A stretch of 64,000 nucleotides of DNA from Caballeronia turbans (GCA_001544655.2 FCOD02000017.1:1-64000), one strand, 5' to 3'. Counted from the stretch's first letter, positions 43,583 through 52,347 are shown. Notes: a model not told the origin generated them from the sequence alone. Numbers and translations are program-made.

Positions 43583-43733
43583 GCGTCTAGGATGCACGCG
43601 TTTGCCTCCCTGCGTTCGTCAGGAACGCCGCGGCACCACGGCCGCCCTCGCCATCGAGCCACTCGCGCTACATCAATTCTGTTCTTTCGTTTTTAGACCG
43701 AGCGCTCCCGTAAGCGGCTCGCTTTCTCCCATT

Positions 43734-43745
43734 TTTGTGCACAAA
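43734..43745. promoter_or_regulatory. GntR-type operator TTTGTGCACAAA
   Basis: An exact 12-bp palindrome about 150 nt after the GntR stop and 137 nt before the MFS start. The same 12-mer recurs at 43839-43850. Confidence 0.6.
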
Positions 43746-43823
43746 GTTTTCGGTAGACTTAGTCGACTACGCTGGCTCGGCTCTCTGCCTGTGGTCTCCG
43801 TTTGTTATAGGGAACATCTCTAC

Positions 43824-43850
43824 TTGCACAAAACCGTCTTTGTGCACAAA
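43824..43850. promoter_or_regulatory. GntR-type operator pair before the MFS operon
   Basis: The half-like site TTGCACAAAA (43824-43833) is followed by the exact palindrome TTTGTGCACAAA (43839-43850), ending 31 nt before the MFS ATG. This position fits repression of the MFS-SDR-VOC operon. Confidence 0.6.
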
Positions 43851-43881
43851 ATAATTTCATAACGAACCGGAGGAAGACAGC

Positions 43882-45330
43882 ATGGCAACGAGCGACAGCC
43901 CGCGGTGGGGGCAACAAGTCAGGCCGATCAGCGGTCAGGATGCATCCAGGGAAGGTTTAGAAGCGGCGGCTTCGAACGAAGAGAACGGCATGGCACATCG
44001 CGCGGCGTCGACGGATTCGAAAGCCGCGGCATCGATGTTGCCGCTGTCCAGGGGTTACACCACGCTCGCGGTTCTCATCGTCGCGTACATCATTTCGCTG
44101 GTCGACCGCCAAGTCATGTCGTTGATGGTCGCGCCGATCAAGCAGACCCTTCATATCAACGATGTTGAGATCGGTCTTCTTCAGGGATTTTCGTTTGCGC
44201 TTTTTTACTGCATCCTGGGTCTGCCACTCGGGCGGATTGCAGATCGCAGCAGCCGGCGCATTCTGATCGCCGCAGGGATGGCGTTTTGGAGTGCCGCAAC
44301 GATCGCTTGCGCCTTCGCCCACAGCTTCACGGAATTGTTCGTCGCGCGCATGTGCGTCGGCATCGGCGAAGCTGCGCTCGCGCCGGCCGCCTATTCCCTA
44401 CTCGCCGATCTGTTCCCGCCGAAGCGGCTGATCCGCGCCAACGCGCTTTTCTCGATGGGCGCGATGCTGGGTGGCGGCCTTGCGCTCGTGGTCGGGGGTA
44501 CGGCGCTCGACTACGCGGCGAAGTTCGCGGGAGTATTGTTCGGCGGGCAGTTCCAAGCATGGCAACTGGTGTTCATCGCGGTTGGTCTGCCCGGGATCCT
44601 GCTCACAGGCGCGTTGCTCGCGCTCGTGAAGGAGCCCAAGCGTCTGGACGACACGCCGGTTCCCTCCATCCGTGAAGCCTGCGGTCAACTGTGGGCCCTG
44701 CGCGGTCATCTGGTGCCGCTCTACACATGCGCGACCTTGTTGTCGATCGTCATGTTCGCGAATCTCGGCTGGCTGCCGACGCACTTCATCCGCGTCTTCC
44801 ACATGACGGCCAGCCAGACCGGAATGGGCCTGGGGATCGCACTCATGGCCGGATGCGTGATCGGCGCATATTTCGGCCCGTCGCTTACTGGCATGCTGCT
44901 GCGCCGCGGTCAACAGGACGCACATATGCGCACGGTGCTCATCGCTTCGCTCGTCATCATCGTGCCTGTGATGGGGCCGCTTATGGACAACCGTTATGCA
45001 GCCCTGTTCGCAGCCTTCTTGTACTACCTCGTGCAGAACTCGTACTTTGGCGCAATAACCGCGTCGGCCCAGTCCGTCACGCCGAACCGAATTCGCGCGA
45101 TCAACTCGGGCATTCTGTTCCTCGTCATGAATCTGGTTGGCCTGGGTGGAGCCTCGGTCATCGTCGCCTGGGTTGCCGGTCACGTATTCGGGGGCGGCCC
45201 CAATGCGATCGGTCATTCAATTGCGCTCGTCAGTGCCGTTGCCGCGCTTGCTTCGTCCGTCATCGCCCTAAGGACGATGAAGCGCTATCGTCAGCCGGCG
45301 GGTATCGTCAACTTCACGGAGAACCGCTGA
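43882..45330 (+). CDS. MFS transporter (Spinster-like)
   Basis: A 482-residue MFS protein with an unusually long hydrophilic N-terminus (about 55 residues) before the first helix TTLAVLIVAYIISLVDRQV. The L-V-D-R-Q motif is typical of Spinster-like bacterial MFS members. GRIADRSSRR is the 2-3 loop, and LFVARMCVGIGEAALAPAAYSLLADLFP the fifth-helix region. CGGAGGAAGACAGC precedes the ATG; a shorter start (MAHRAAS) at 43990 is possible. It overlaps the next gene by ATGA-type coupling. It should import the substrate of the GntR-controlled pathway. Confidence 0.85.
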   Translation: MATSDSPRWGQQVRPISGQDASREGLEAAASNEENGMAHRAASTDSKAAASMLPLSRGYTTLAVLIVAYIISLVDRQVMSLMVAPIKQTLHINDVEIGLLQGFSFALFYCILGLPLGRIADRSSRRILIAAGMAFWSAATIACAFAHSFTELFVARMCVGIGEAALAPAAYSLLADLFPPKRLIRANALFSMGAMLGGGLALVVGGTALDYAAKFAGVLFGGQFQAWQLVFIAVGLPGILLTGALLALVKEPKRLDDTPVPSIREACGQLWALRGHLVPLYTCATLLSIVMFANLGWLPTHFIRVFHMTASQTGMGLGIALMAGCVIGAYFGPSLTGMLLRRGQQDAHMRTVLIASLVIIVPVMGPLMDNRYAALFAAFLYYLVQNSYFGAITASAQSVTPNRIRAINSGILFLVMNLVGLGGASVIVAWVAGHVFGGGPNAIGHSIALVSAVAALASSVIALRTMKRYRQPAGIVNFTENR

Positions 45331-46142
45331 TGTCATTGGAAAAGGAACACGGCCTCGCGAACCTCGAATTTCCTGCGCTCGCCCCGGCCGACGGGTACAG
45401 GCTCGTTGTCGTGGGCAGTCACGGCGGCATCGGTTCGGCGCTGTGCCGAGCCGCCGAGGCAAACGGCATGCAGGTCGTGGGACTGGATACGGAACAGGCG
45501 ATCCGCGACAAGCCGGCCGCGTTGGCTGGACCAGCCATCGCCGTGGACGTGCGCGACGAAGTGTCGATCGCGGCGGCCTTTAAACAGGTCGGCGAGTTGC
45601 ATGGTCGGATCGATGGGCTTGCCTATGTCACCGGGATCGGCATTCCGCCTACGCCTGCGGTGGATCATCAGATCGGGCAGTGGGACAAGACGATGGAGGT
45701 GAACCTCCGCGGTGCATTTCTGACTGCGGTAAGCGCACGGCCATTGCTGAAGCCTGACGCTTCGGTTGTTTTCGTCTCGTCGGGTCTTGCGGTTCAGGCG
45801 GATCCCGGTTTCGCCGCCTACAGCGCGTCCAAGGCGGGCCTGCTTGCGCTTGCGAAAACGCTTGCAAAAGAGTGGGCGCCGGTACGTGTAAATTCCGTCG
45901 CTCCAGGCCTCGTCAATACCGCCTTCCTGGGCGGTGGGAGCGGGCAAGGCAAGGCTGTCGATGGAACCGTCGAGGACTGGTTCGGACCCGAGCGGGCTCG
46001 CGCGATCTTGGAGACCATTCCGCTGAAGCGGATTGCCGTTCCGGACGACGTTGTCGCGCCGATGCTCTTTCTCCTGGGGGCGGGTTCTCGGTTCGTCACT
46101 GGACAGACCCTGCACGTGAACGGTGGAAGGCTGTCGCTCTAA
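45330..46142 (+). CDS. SDR-family oxidoreductase
   Basis: A 270-residue short-chain dehydrogenase. Its ATG (45330) shares a base with the transporter's TGA. The cofactor region is LVVVGSHGGIGSALCRAAEANG (a variant of T-G-x3-G-x-G with His), followed by LAYVTGIGIPPTPA in place of N-N-A-G, and the active site FVSSGLAVQADPGFAAYSASKAG with Y-x3-K. FVTGQTLHVNGGRLSL is the usual end. The altered NNAG motif is odd and may change specificity. It precedes the VOC dioxygenase by 29 nt and likely acts just before it. Confidence 0.84.
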   Translation: MSLEKEHGLANLEFPALAPADGYRLVVVGSHGGIGSALCRAAEANGMQVVGLDTEQAIRDKPAALAGPAIAVDVRDEVSIAAAFKQVGELHGRIDGLAYVTGIGIPPTPAVDHQIGQWDKTMEVNLRGAFLTAVSARPLLKPDASVVFVSSGLAVQADPGFAAYSASKAGLLALAKTLAKEWAPVRVNSVAPGLVNTAFLGGGSGQGKAVDGTVEDWFGPERARAILETIPLKRIAVPDDVVAPMLFLLGAGSRFVTGQTLHVNGGRLSL

Positions 46143-46171
46143 CGGCATCATTTTTTCATGGATCCAATAGC

Positions 46172-47116
46172 ATGAGTATCATCAAATGTAACGAGCTGCT
46201 CTACATCCGGCGCAGCGTGCCGGACGTCACGCAAGTCGAGACATTCCTCAATCGCTTCGGTCTTATCACCTGCGCAAAGCAGGGCGAATCCGTGTACTTG
46301 CGCGCCACCGATCCCGTTCACCACTGCTATATCCTAGAACAGGGTTCGGCCCGCCTGTTGGGATTCGCCTTCTTGGCCAAATGTGAGGCGGATCTAAGAA
46401 CGCTCGCGGCGGGCACCGGCCGTGACGTTGAAGAGATCGCCGAGCCGGGCGGTGGTCTGCGAGTGCGCCTGAAAGAGCCGAATGGCTATGACGTGGATAT
46501 CGTCTACGGCATCGCCGTGCCCGCGCCGATCAACGTCGAGCGTCAGGCCGTCAACACCGGCCGCGAGCCGACGCTTCGTGCCGACGAACCGCTGCGCTTG
46601 CCTCGCGGCCAGGCAACGCCGGTCAAGCGGATCGCGCATGTCGTCCTCGGGACGCCGCTCGTCGAAGAAACCGCCGCATGGTTTCGCGAAACGCTCGGCA
46701 TGCTGCCCTCGGACGAAGTCTTTCGCACGGCCGGCGGTGAACAGATTGCGTCGTTCTTGCGCGTCGATAAAGGCGCCGAGCATGTCGATCATCACGCGTT
46801 TCTGCCGATGCGTTCGGATACCGCCGGCTTCCAGCACGTTTCGTTCGAAGCGCAGGATATCGATGCCGTGATGGCCGACCACCATTATCTGAAGTCGATG
46901 GGCTATGAGCACCTGTGGGGTATTGGTCGCCACTTGCTTGGAAGCCAACTCTTCGATTACTGGAACGACCCGCTAGGCTATGCACACGAGCATTGGGCCG
47001 ACTCGGACCGTCTTTCGGCGACTGCAACCACCGGAGTATGGGAGGCCAAGGAAGGCATGGTCACGCAGTGGGGTGAGGGCGCAAGCGAGCAATTCCGCCA
47101 TAACGTGAAGCCGTGA
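46172..47116 (+). CDS. VOC-family extradiol-type ring-cleavage dioxygenase
   Basis: A 314-residue two-domain VOC protein. The second domain has the iron triad H156 (KRIAHVVLG), H222 (FQHVSFE) and E273 (GYAHEHWAD), as in type I extradiol dioxygenases. The first domain starts CNELLYIRRSVPDVTQVETFLNRFGL. The ATG at 46172 is at the normal distance before this. It ends the MFS-SDR-VOC operon; strong terminators lie about 100 nt beyond. The FAH at 40844 and tautomerase at 40091 would process its product. The substrate is unknown. Confidence 0.84.
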   Translation: MSIIKCNELLYIRRSVPDVTQVETFLNRFGLITCAKQGESVYLRATDPVHHCYILEQGSARLLGFAFLAKCEADLRTLAAGTGRDVEEIAEPGGGLRVRLKEPNGYDVDIVYGIAVPAPINVERQAVNTGREPTLRADEPLRLPRGQATPVKRIAHVVLGTPLVEETAAWFRETLGMLPSDEVFRTAGGEQIASFLRVDKGAEHVDHHAFLPMRSDTAGFQHVSFEAQDIDAVMADHHYLKSMGYEHLWGIGRHLLGSQLFDYWNDPLGYAHEHWADSDRLSATATTGVWEAKEGMVTQWGEGASEQFRHNVKP

Positions 47117-47218
47117 CTCTAGTTCGTTCAGGAGTAACCGACTTACCAGGGTCGTGCGCAAGCCAATTGTACATAGCGAGCCGGACGAAATAGTCGACCG
47201 TCGTAAGCGTCTCTCAGG

Positions 47219-47265
47219 GGCTCCGCTCGGAGCCTTTTTCCGACGCTCCGGCGTCGGCTTTTTTT
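47219..47265 (+). terminator. Two tandem Rho-independent terminators
   Basis: First hairpin GGCTCC-gctc-GGAGCC (47219-47234) then TTTTT; second CCGACGC-tccg-GCGTCGG (47240-47257) then C and seven T residues. They close the MFS-SDR-VOC operon. The remaining 250 nt to the VOC gene end at 47517 hold nothing recognisable. Confidence 0.85.
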
Positions 47266-47516
47266 GTGTGGCTTGAATGGAATTTACGATTCGGACAGGA
47301 AGTCTATTGAGCCCGGGGCACCAAAGGTCAGCTCGACGCCTGTTCGCAAACTCCCATGCGGGGGCTGAGCAACTTTTCGTTTCGTCGCAGAAGTGGGGGA
47401 CCCCGCCATACGCTAAATTGGGGCATCCAGTTATTCCCCGACGGAGGGAACGGTGGCCTGCGGCGCCGACGACACTGAGTCGTCGGCCGCGCGCGAGGGA
47501 GTTGCCAACGGTAGCC

Positions 47517-48374
47517 TCAACTTCTCATCCAAGCGCGGCCCCAGCTATTTAGCGTGCGTTCGCCGTGAGGCCAAACACCGGGCTTGGCGCCGACCGCGAC
47601 GCGTGCGAGTTCCGCCGAAAATTCGAGTCGGTTTCCATCGGGGTCGGTGACCATGAAGAAGAGGTTGTTACCCGGTCCATGACGTCCCGGCCCGAAGAAG
47701 ATCGGCACATCAATTGCCGCGAACCGGTCGCCCCAATCGCGGATGTCGTTCCATTTATCGGTTTCGTAGCAATGGTGATCCCATTCGTTTCGCGAGCCCT
47801 GGAAGAACGCGAGGCTGTGATGCTCGTCGTCCGAGCGGAGGAATACCACTGCGACACGGCCGTTATCATCCACTACTTCGTCGGAAATAGAGAAACCGAC
47901 GATATCGGTGTAGAAGGTCACAACGCGTTCGAGTTCGGTCGTTTGAAAAACGGTGTGCTGCAGGCGGGCCGGAAGACCGTCGCGACTAGCGACCGATGCC
48001 GCGTCGGACATCTCAAGTCCGAACGCCATCCGGCGACCTTGCGGATCGCCAATCACGAATGCGCCGGGTTGAAACAGCGAGGCGGTCAGAGCCTGGCAGG
48101 CTAGCCCATGATTCTGCAGTCGCTTACGCAGCGCGTTGAGTTCCTCCTGATTTCGCATCGCGTAGCCGAAATGCGGCCCCTGCCCGCTCGAACGCGCGGT
48201 GATCTCCATCGCGCGGTCCCGACCGACCAGGACAACCCGATCATGGCCTGTTCCACCCACAGAGGTCATCTGCATCTGCGATGTATAGAACTCGGCGAGC
48301 CGCCCGGGGTTGTCCGACACGACGTGGAGGTGATGCAGGCGCGCGGGCGTGCTTTGCTGAAGCGAAAAAGTCAA
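47517..48374 (-). CDS. VOC-family catechol 2,3-dioxygenase-like protein
   Basis: A 285-residue two-domain VOC protein with the triad H140 (ARLQHTVF), H200/H201 (EWDHHCYE) and E251 (NRLEFSAE). The start is a TTG at 48374 with AGGAGGG just before it; no ATG lies nearby in frame. It is downstream of the FAH gene at 48423 (48-nt gap) and presumably shares its MarR-type operator at 49292. It should open a catecholic ring whose product the FAH enzyme handles. It differs from the VOC enzymes at 20788 and 46172 and so may use another substrate. Confidence 0.84.
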   Translation of the reverse strand: MTFSLQQSTPARLHHLHVVSDNPGRLAEFYTSQMQMTSVGGTGHDRVVLVGRDRAMEITARSSGQGPHFGYAMRNQEELNALRKRLQNHGLACQALTASLFQPGAFVIGDPQGRRMAFGLEMSDAASVASRDGLPARLQHTVFQTTELERVVTFYTDIVGFSISDEVVDDNGRVAVVFLRSDDEHHSLAFFQGSRNEWDHHCYETDKWNDIRDWGDRFAAIDVPIFFGPGRHGPGNNLFFMVTDPDGNRLEFSAELARVAVGAKPGVWPHGERTLNSWGRAWMRS

Positions 48375-48422
48375 ATGACCCTCCTGTTTATGTCCCTGAA
48401 GCGTTCCAAGCCGATCTGTCGG

Positions 48423-49277
48423 TCATAGCAGTTCGTCGACGACGATGTTTCTCAGCGTGCCGACGCGCGAGATCTCGACCTCCACAACATCGCCCGGCTT
48501 CATCCACAGCGGCGGATCGCGAAACGCTCCGACGCCGCCGGTCGTGCCTGTGATGATCACGTCGCCCGGCAAGAGCTCGGTGAATACCGAGCAGTACTCG
48601 ATCAGCCGTGCGACGTCGAAAATTAGGTCATTCGTGAACGCTTCCTGGACGATCGCGCCGTTCAGGCGGGTGATGAGCTTGAGGGACGACGGGTCGCCCA
48701 CTTCGTCGGGCGTGACAAGGCAAGGCCCGAAGCCGCCCGTGGCGGGGAAGTTCTTGCCCGGCGTGAACTGGATCGTATGTTTCTGCCAGTCGCGCACGGT
48801 GCCGTCGTTGTAGCAGGCATATCCTGCAACGTGTTGCAGGGCGTCGGCCTGCTTTACATGCCGCGCCCGCTTCCCGATGACGACGGCCAGCTCGCCTTCG
48901 AAGTCGAGCTTCTCCGAGACGTTAGGGCGCACGATGTGCCCCTCGTGACCGGTTTGGGAGTCGGCCCACCGCGTGAAGATCATAGGATGCTTTGGGACTT
49001 CGCGCCCTGTCTCCTGCACGTGCGACAGATAGTTGATCCCTACGCATAGGATCTTTTGCGGGTCCGGAATCACCGGCAGGAGGTTGACATTTGCAAGCTG
49101 AAGCGCAGCGTCGGCGGTTGCAGCCCAACCACCCAGGTCGGACAACGTGTCCTTCTGCAGCGCTTCTTTCAAAGTCGCGCCGAATCGCGATGCGAGCGGT
49201 CCGGCATCGATGACGCGCGCGCCATCGAGCAAGCCCCATGACGCCGTACCCTGGTGTTCAAAGCTAATCAATCTCAT
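48423..49277 (-). CDS. Fumarylacetoacetate hydrolase-family protein
   Basis: A 284-residue FAH-fold enzyme. It has LCVGINYLSHVQETG, KLDFEGELAVVIGKRARHV (metal ligands), GYACYNDGTVRDWQ and IITGTTGGVGAFRDP. N-terminal MRLISFEHQGTASWGLLDGARVID is typical of HpaG/2-hydroxyhepta-diene-dioate isomerase and ureidoglycolate-lyase-like branches. AGGAAG precedes the ATG. A MarR-type site (49292-49311) lies 15 nt upstream, placing it in the gentisate regulon. It may act on the product of the VOC enzyme encoded next to it. Confidence 0.86.
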   Translation of the reverse strand: MRLISFEHQGTASWGLLDGARVIDAGPLASRFGATLKEALQKDTLSDLGGWAATADAALQLANVNLLPVIPDPQKILCVGINYLSHVQETGREVPKHPMIFTRWADSQTGHEGHIVRPNVSEKLDFEGELAVVIGKRARHVKQADALQHVAGYACYNDGTVRDWQKHTIQFTPGKNFPATGGFGPCLVTPDEVGDPSSLKLITRLNGAIVQEAFTNDLIFDVARLIEYCSVFTELLPGDVIITGTTGGVGAFRDPPLWMKPGDVVEVEISRVGTLRNIVVDELL

Positions 49278-49291
49278 GTTTGGCTTCCTAG

Positions 49292-49311
49292 AATGACAGA
49301 CGTATGCTAAA
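49292..49311. promoter_or_regulatory. MarR-type operator, site C
   Basis: AATGACAGACGTATGCTAAA matches the two sites near 34 kb at 16 of 20 positions and keeps TGACAGACGT. It lies 15 nt upstream of the FAH start codon, well placed to block transcription. A second unrelated inverted repeat (CACACG-c-CGTGTG, 49478-49490) lies nearer the divergent SDR gene. Confidence 0.55.
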
Positions 49312-49518
49312 TTTTTGATGAGGCTGCCGTCAACAGAATTATGGCGGTCCGAGATAGTTTCCGGAGGTTCGAAAACATGTCGGAAGGCGCATGCCCTTGA
49401 GCTTTTTTCATTTATTAGGACACCGTTCCTTGAGCTAGAAGAGTGATCGGTGCTGCGTTTTCAGTATCACGCGGCGGCACACGCCGTGTGATAGCAGATA
49501 CACACGGAGGAGATTGAG

Positions 49519-50283
49519 ATGGCGCGACGACTCGAAGGGAAGGTGGCTGTCATAACCGGAATTGGCAGCGGCATGGGACGCGCTGCGGCGATTCTATTCG
49601 CTGCAGAAGGGGCGAAAGTGGTGGGATGCGACATCGACGAGGAGAGCGGCAGCGCGACGATCGATTCGATTCGCGAAGCTGGCGGGATCGCTGTGGCGCT
49701 TGCTCCCTGCGACCCTTCCGAAGCGGATCAGGCTCAGGCGCTGATTGACTCCGCCGTGGCAAGTTATGGTGCCATCGACATCGTCTACAACAACGCTGCA
49801 AAGGTGCACTTCGCGCCCATCGAAGAGATGACTATCGAGATGTGGCGTGGCACGATGAAGGGCGAACTCGATATAGTGTTCAACGTGTGCAAGGCCGCGT
49901 GGGGACACCTCAAGGAGCGGGGCGGGTCGATCATCAATTGTGGATCGGTATCCGGGAAAATGGCCTATGAGGTGCTTCCCGCACTTGCGCACTCCGCGGG
50001 CAAGGGCGGGGTCATCGCAATGACGCGTCACCTGGCCATGGAAGGCGGCAAACATGGCATTCGGGTAAACAGTATTTCACCTGGGCTCGTGAGAACCGCG
50101 GCTACCGCTGCACTCATGGAAAACCCTGCATGGTTCGAGCCCATGAAACGCAAGCTGATGTTGAATGGACGTGTCGGAACGCCCGAGGACGTCGCGTATT
50201 GCGCGCTGTACCTCGCCAGCGACGAAGCCGGCTGGGTCACGGGCGCCGACTTCGCTATCGACGGCGGTACTACTGCATGGTGA
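49519..50283 (+). CDS. SDR-family oxidoreductase
   Basis: A 254-residue classical SDR. The cofactor motif is VAVITGIGSGMGRAAAILFAAEG, then YNNAAKVHFAP, and the active site INCGSVSGKMAYEVLPALAHSAGKGG, in which the usual Tyr of Y-x3-K is replaced by His (HSAGK). The end is VTGADFAIDGGTTAW. The missing Tyr is a real oddity: either another residue serves or the enzyme is altered. CGGAGGAGATTGAG precedes the ATG. It is divergent from the FAH-VOC pair and may share its control. Confidence 0.83.
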   Translation: MARRLEGKVAVITGIGSGMGRAAAILFAAEGAKVVGCDIDEESGSATIDSIREAGGIAVALAPCDPSEADQAQALIDSAVASYGAIDIVYNNAAKVHFAPIEEMTIEMWRGTMKGELDIVFNVCKAAWGHLKERGGSIINCGSVSGKMAYEVLPALAHSAGKGGVIAMTRHLAMEGGKHGIRVNSISPGLVRTAATAALMENPAWFEPMKRKLMLNGRVGTPEDVAYCALYLASDEAGWVTGADFAIDGGTTAW

Positions 50284-51183
50284 TGTGCCGCACGTCGCAT
50301 CCTTCTTACGGATGTAGCCCTGCGATCCGGTGTGCGGTCCGAAGCGGCGATGGCGATCGAAGATCGAAAATCGCCGCGGTGCTGACTCGCGGTATCACAT
50401 CTTCTATCGGGACAAGATGCGCGACGCCTTTAACGAACGGGACGTCGCCGCGTCCGCATTCAAGCGGCTGTAACTGAACGATCCGCTGAATGTGCCGGTC
50501 GTTTGAGAAGAGTCATGCGGCGGCGGCGCCGCGCTGAGGAGCTGCTCTGGACGGGCAGCGAGCGGGCGTCTTGGTGGACGGCGCAGTCTCGTGTCATCTG
50601 TCAGCAATCCGCCCGCATTCGCTGCGGGCGGCCGTCGACTTCATCCAACGGGCCGTGGCGGTGGTCTGATAGAAGCGCTTCTTGTTACCCGCCGTGATTG
50701 ACACGCCGTCGAGCTTGTTGAGTTCGTCGACCGTGTGGCAGATCAAACGGCCATCAAAGCCACCCACGGTATGAGTGGCACGGACCGTGTCATGTATGCG
50801 ATCGACTATCCCTATAAGCGGATCATCTTGGTTCACATGCTGCCGCGCGCCGCCCCGCGCCTTTATGCCTAACACGACGAGACGTCTTGAGCGCTTGCCT
50901 CGGCAGCACGATCGTCGACGTGCCCGCCACTCGCCCCGATGCGGCAGGCGCGCTGGACGGCGAGCGAAGGCTTAAGGAGGCTGAAACGGACGTGCCGCAC
51001 CGATGCTGCACAACGAAGGCACAATCGTCGGCAGTCTGAGTATGACCATCAGCAAGACGTTGATGAAATTCGAGAGATCCAACGCATTCCTAAAAGCCTC
51101 ACGTTCTCGGCCGCATTATGTCGAACCCGATATCGCAAACGGCGTGCGGCTAGCTCGCGCTTCGTGGCCAAGCATTCGTGAGC
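50284..51183. other. 900-nt region of eroded sequence
   Basis: No intact gene is visible. A short open tail at 50384-50473 reads DSRYHIFYRDKMRDAFNERD and ends in FKRL, like the end of a real protein of unknown family. The minus strand at 50594-50875 is open for 93 codons but lacks a recognisable motif. Amidohydrolase-like fragments lie at 50762-50899. Together these suggest decayed genes between the SDR and the cyn locus. Confidence 0.4.
50762..50899 (+). pseudogene. Possible amidohydrolase (PF04909-type) remnant
   Basis: One frame reads THGMSGTDRVMYAIDYPYKR, close to the G-x-D-R-v-m-f-a-x-D-y-P segment of amidohydrolase-2 decarboxylases and hydrolases. A second frame soon after reads RAFMPNTTRRLERL, similar to the N-A-x-R-l-F-x-L end of that family. 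The linking part is missing and the frame changes, so the gene would be broken. The opposite strand is also open here, so the call is tentative. Confidence 0.35.
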
Positions 51184-51654
51184 TCAGAACGGCTTCGTGG
51201 GAAGATATTTCCCGTCCAGTGTGATCACCGCCCGATGGCCGCCTTCCGGATCGTCGACCTTCTTGATGTCGAGCTTGAAGTTGATCGCACTGATGATGCC
51301 GTCGCCGAATTCTTCATGTACCAGAGCCTTTAGCGTCGAGCCATAGACCTGCACCATTTCGTAGAAGCGGTAGATCGTCGGGTCGGTGGGTACGCCGCCC
51401 GGAATGCTGCCACGCATCGGAATCGTCTGCAGGGCGCGCGCCGCGTCCGAGTCGAGACCGAGCCTGTCGGCCACGACTCTTGCCACATCCGCCGGCAGGG
51501 GATGCTGTCCGAGAAGCGCGGCGGTCACGAAGGCGATGCTGAGTCCGGTGCCTTCCGTGAGTTGCTTGAAGGTTAGGTTCTTCGCGATCTTGGCGTCGAT
51601 GATTGCGTCGGACAGCGTTGCACGCGCGTTCTGACGGTACTGGGACTGACTCAT
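51184..51654 (-). CDS. cynS: Cyanase (cyanate hydratase)
   Basis: A 156-residue cyanase, which converts cyanate and bicarbonate to ammonia and CO2. The N-terminal helical DNA-binding-like fold ([26 protein letters not shown]) is followed by the highly conserved catalytic part: [40 protein letters not shown] and INFKLDIKK, with the catalytic Arg, Glu and Ser in the expected places (YRFYE and GDGIIS). The length is the family norm. It follows the carbonic anhydrase gene by 33 nt in one operon. Confidence 0.96.
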   Translation of the reverse strand: MSQSQYRQNARATLSDAIIDAKIAKNLTFKQLTEGTGLSIAFVTAALLGQHPLPADVARVVADRLGLDSDAARALQTIPMRGSIPGGVPTDPTIYRFYEMVQVYGSTLKALVHEEFGDGIISAINFKLDIKKVDDPEGGHRAVITLDGKYLPTKPF

Positions 51655-51687
51655 GATGAATCTCCGGATGGGAAGTTAAGGTGCTGG

Positions 51688-52347
51688 TCAGGCGGCAAGG
51701 CTCGCACGGGCCGGTTCTGCACACGCGTTCGGATGCTTCGAAAGTGAGACGAAACGATGGGTGGCACCATCGAGCGCGTCGACGGATCCCGTTTCAATGT
51801 CATAGACCCAGCCATGGATCGCGAGGACGCCTTGCTCGATCGCGAGCCGCACGGAGGGATGAGTCTTGATGTTGGCAAGCTGGGCGATGACGTTTTCGCG
51901 AATCATCGAGTCGATGCGGTCGCGTTCGCTCGAATGCTTGCGTGCTTCGTTCACGACCCGCGCTGAGTCCGCATACTTGAGCCAGCTCCGGACCGACGGC
52001 ATGTGATCCATGCAGGCACATGTCGCGATTGCAGTCATGGCGCCGCAGTCCGAATGGCCGCAAATGACGATGTCGGTCACGCCGAGTCCCGCGACGGCAT
52101 ATTCGACGGTCGCGGTCACGCCGCCCGGTTCCGGACCATGAGAAGGAACGATGTTGCCGGCATTACGGATGACGAACAGGTCGCCCGGTTCACGCTGCGT
52201 CACGAGTTCGGGCACGAGCCGGCTGTCTGAACACGAGATAAACAGCGCGCGGGGATTTTGGCTCGTTGCAAGCCTCTTAAAGAGTTTCGTGCGCTGCGGG
52301 AAGGCTTCCCGCTGAAACCTGAGAAATCCGTCGATGATGTCTCGCAT
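51688..52347 (-). CDS. cynT: Beta-carbonic anhydrase (cyanate operon)
   Basis: A 219-residue beta-class carbonic anhydrase. Zinc ligands are visible as SCSDSR and GHSDCGA (C-x-D-x-R, H-x-x-C), with [11 protein letters not shown] and the C-terminal GWVYDIETG. Next to cyanase it supplies bicarbonate and limits its loss when CO2 is released, the known role of CynT. The Cys-rich segment [11 protein letters not shown] is not part of the active site. It is divergent from the LysR-type regulator at 52472. Confidence 0.93.
   Translation of the reverse strand: MRDIIDGFLRFQREAFPQRTKLFKRLATSQNPRALFISCSDSRLVPELVTQREPGDLFVIRNAGNIVPSHGPEPGGVTATVEYAVAGLGVTDIVICGHSDCGAMTAIATCACMDHMPSVRSWLKYADSARVVNEARKHSSERDRIDSMIRENVIAQLANIKTHPSVRLAIEQGVLAIHGWVYDIETGSVDALDGATHRFVSLSKHPNACAEPARASLAA

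Noticed and set aside
44398-45216. Minus-strand open frame of 272 codons opposite the MFS gene
   Set aside because: Composition (His, Arg, Gln-rich) is typical of an antisense shadow in GC-rich DNA; no domain is visible.
44691-45329. Long open frame in phase with the SDR at 45330, inside the MFS gene
   Set aside because: It overlaps a clear transporter in another frame, has Arg/Pro/Gly-rich shadow composition, and the SDR fold only begins at 45330.
50594-50875. Minus-strand open frame of 93 codons
   Set aside because: No motif or ribosome site, and it overlaps amidohydrolase-like fragments on the other strand; not called as a gene.
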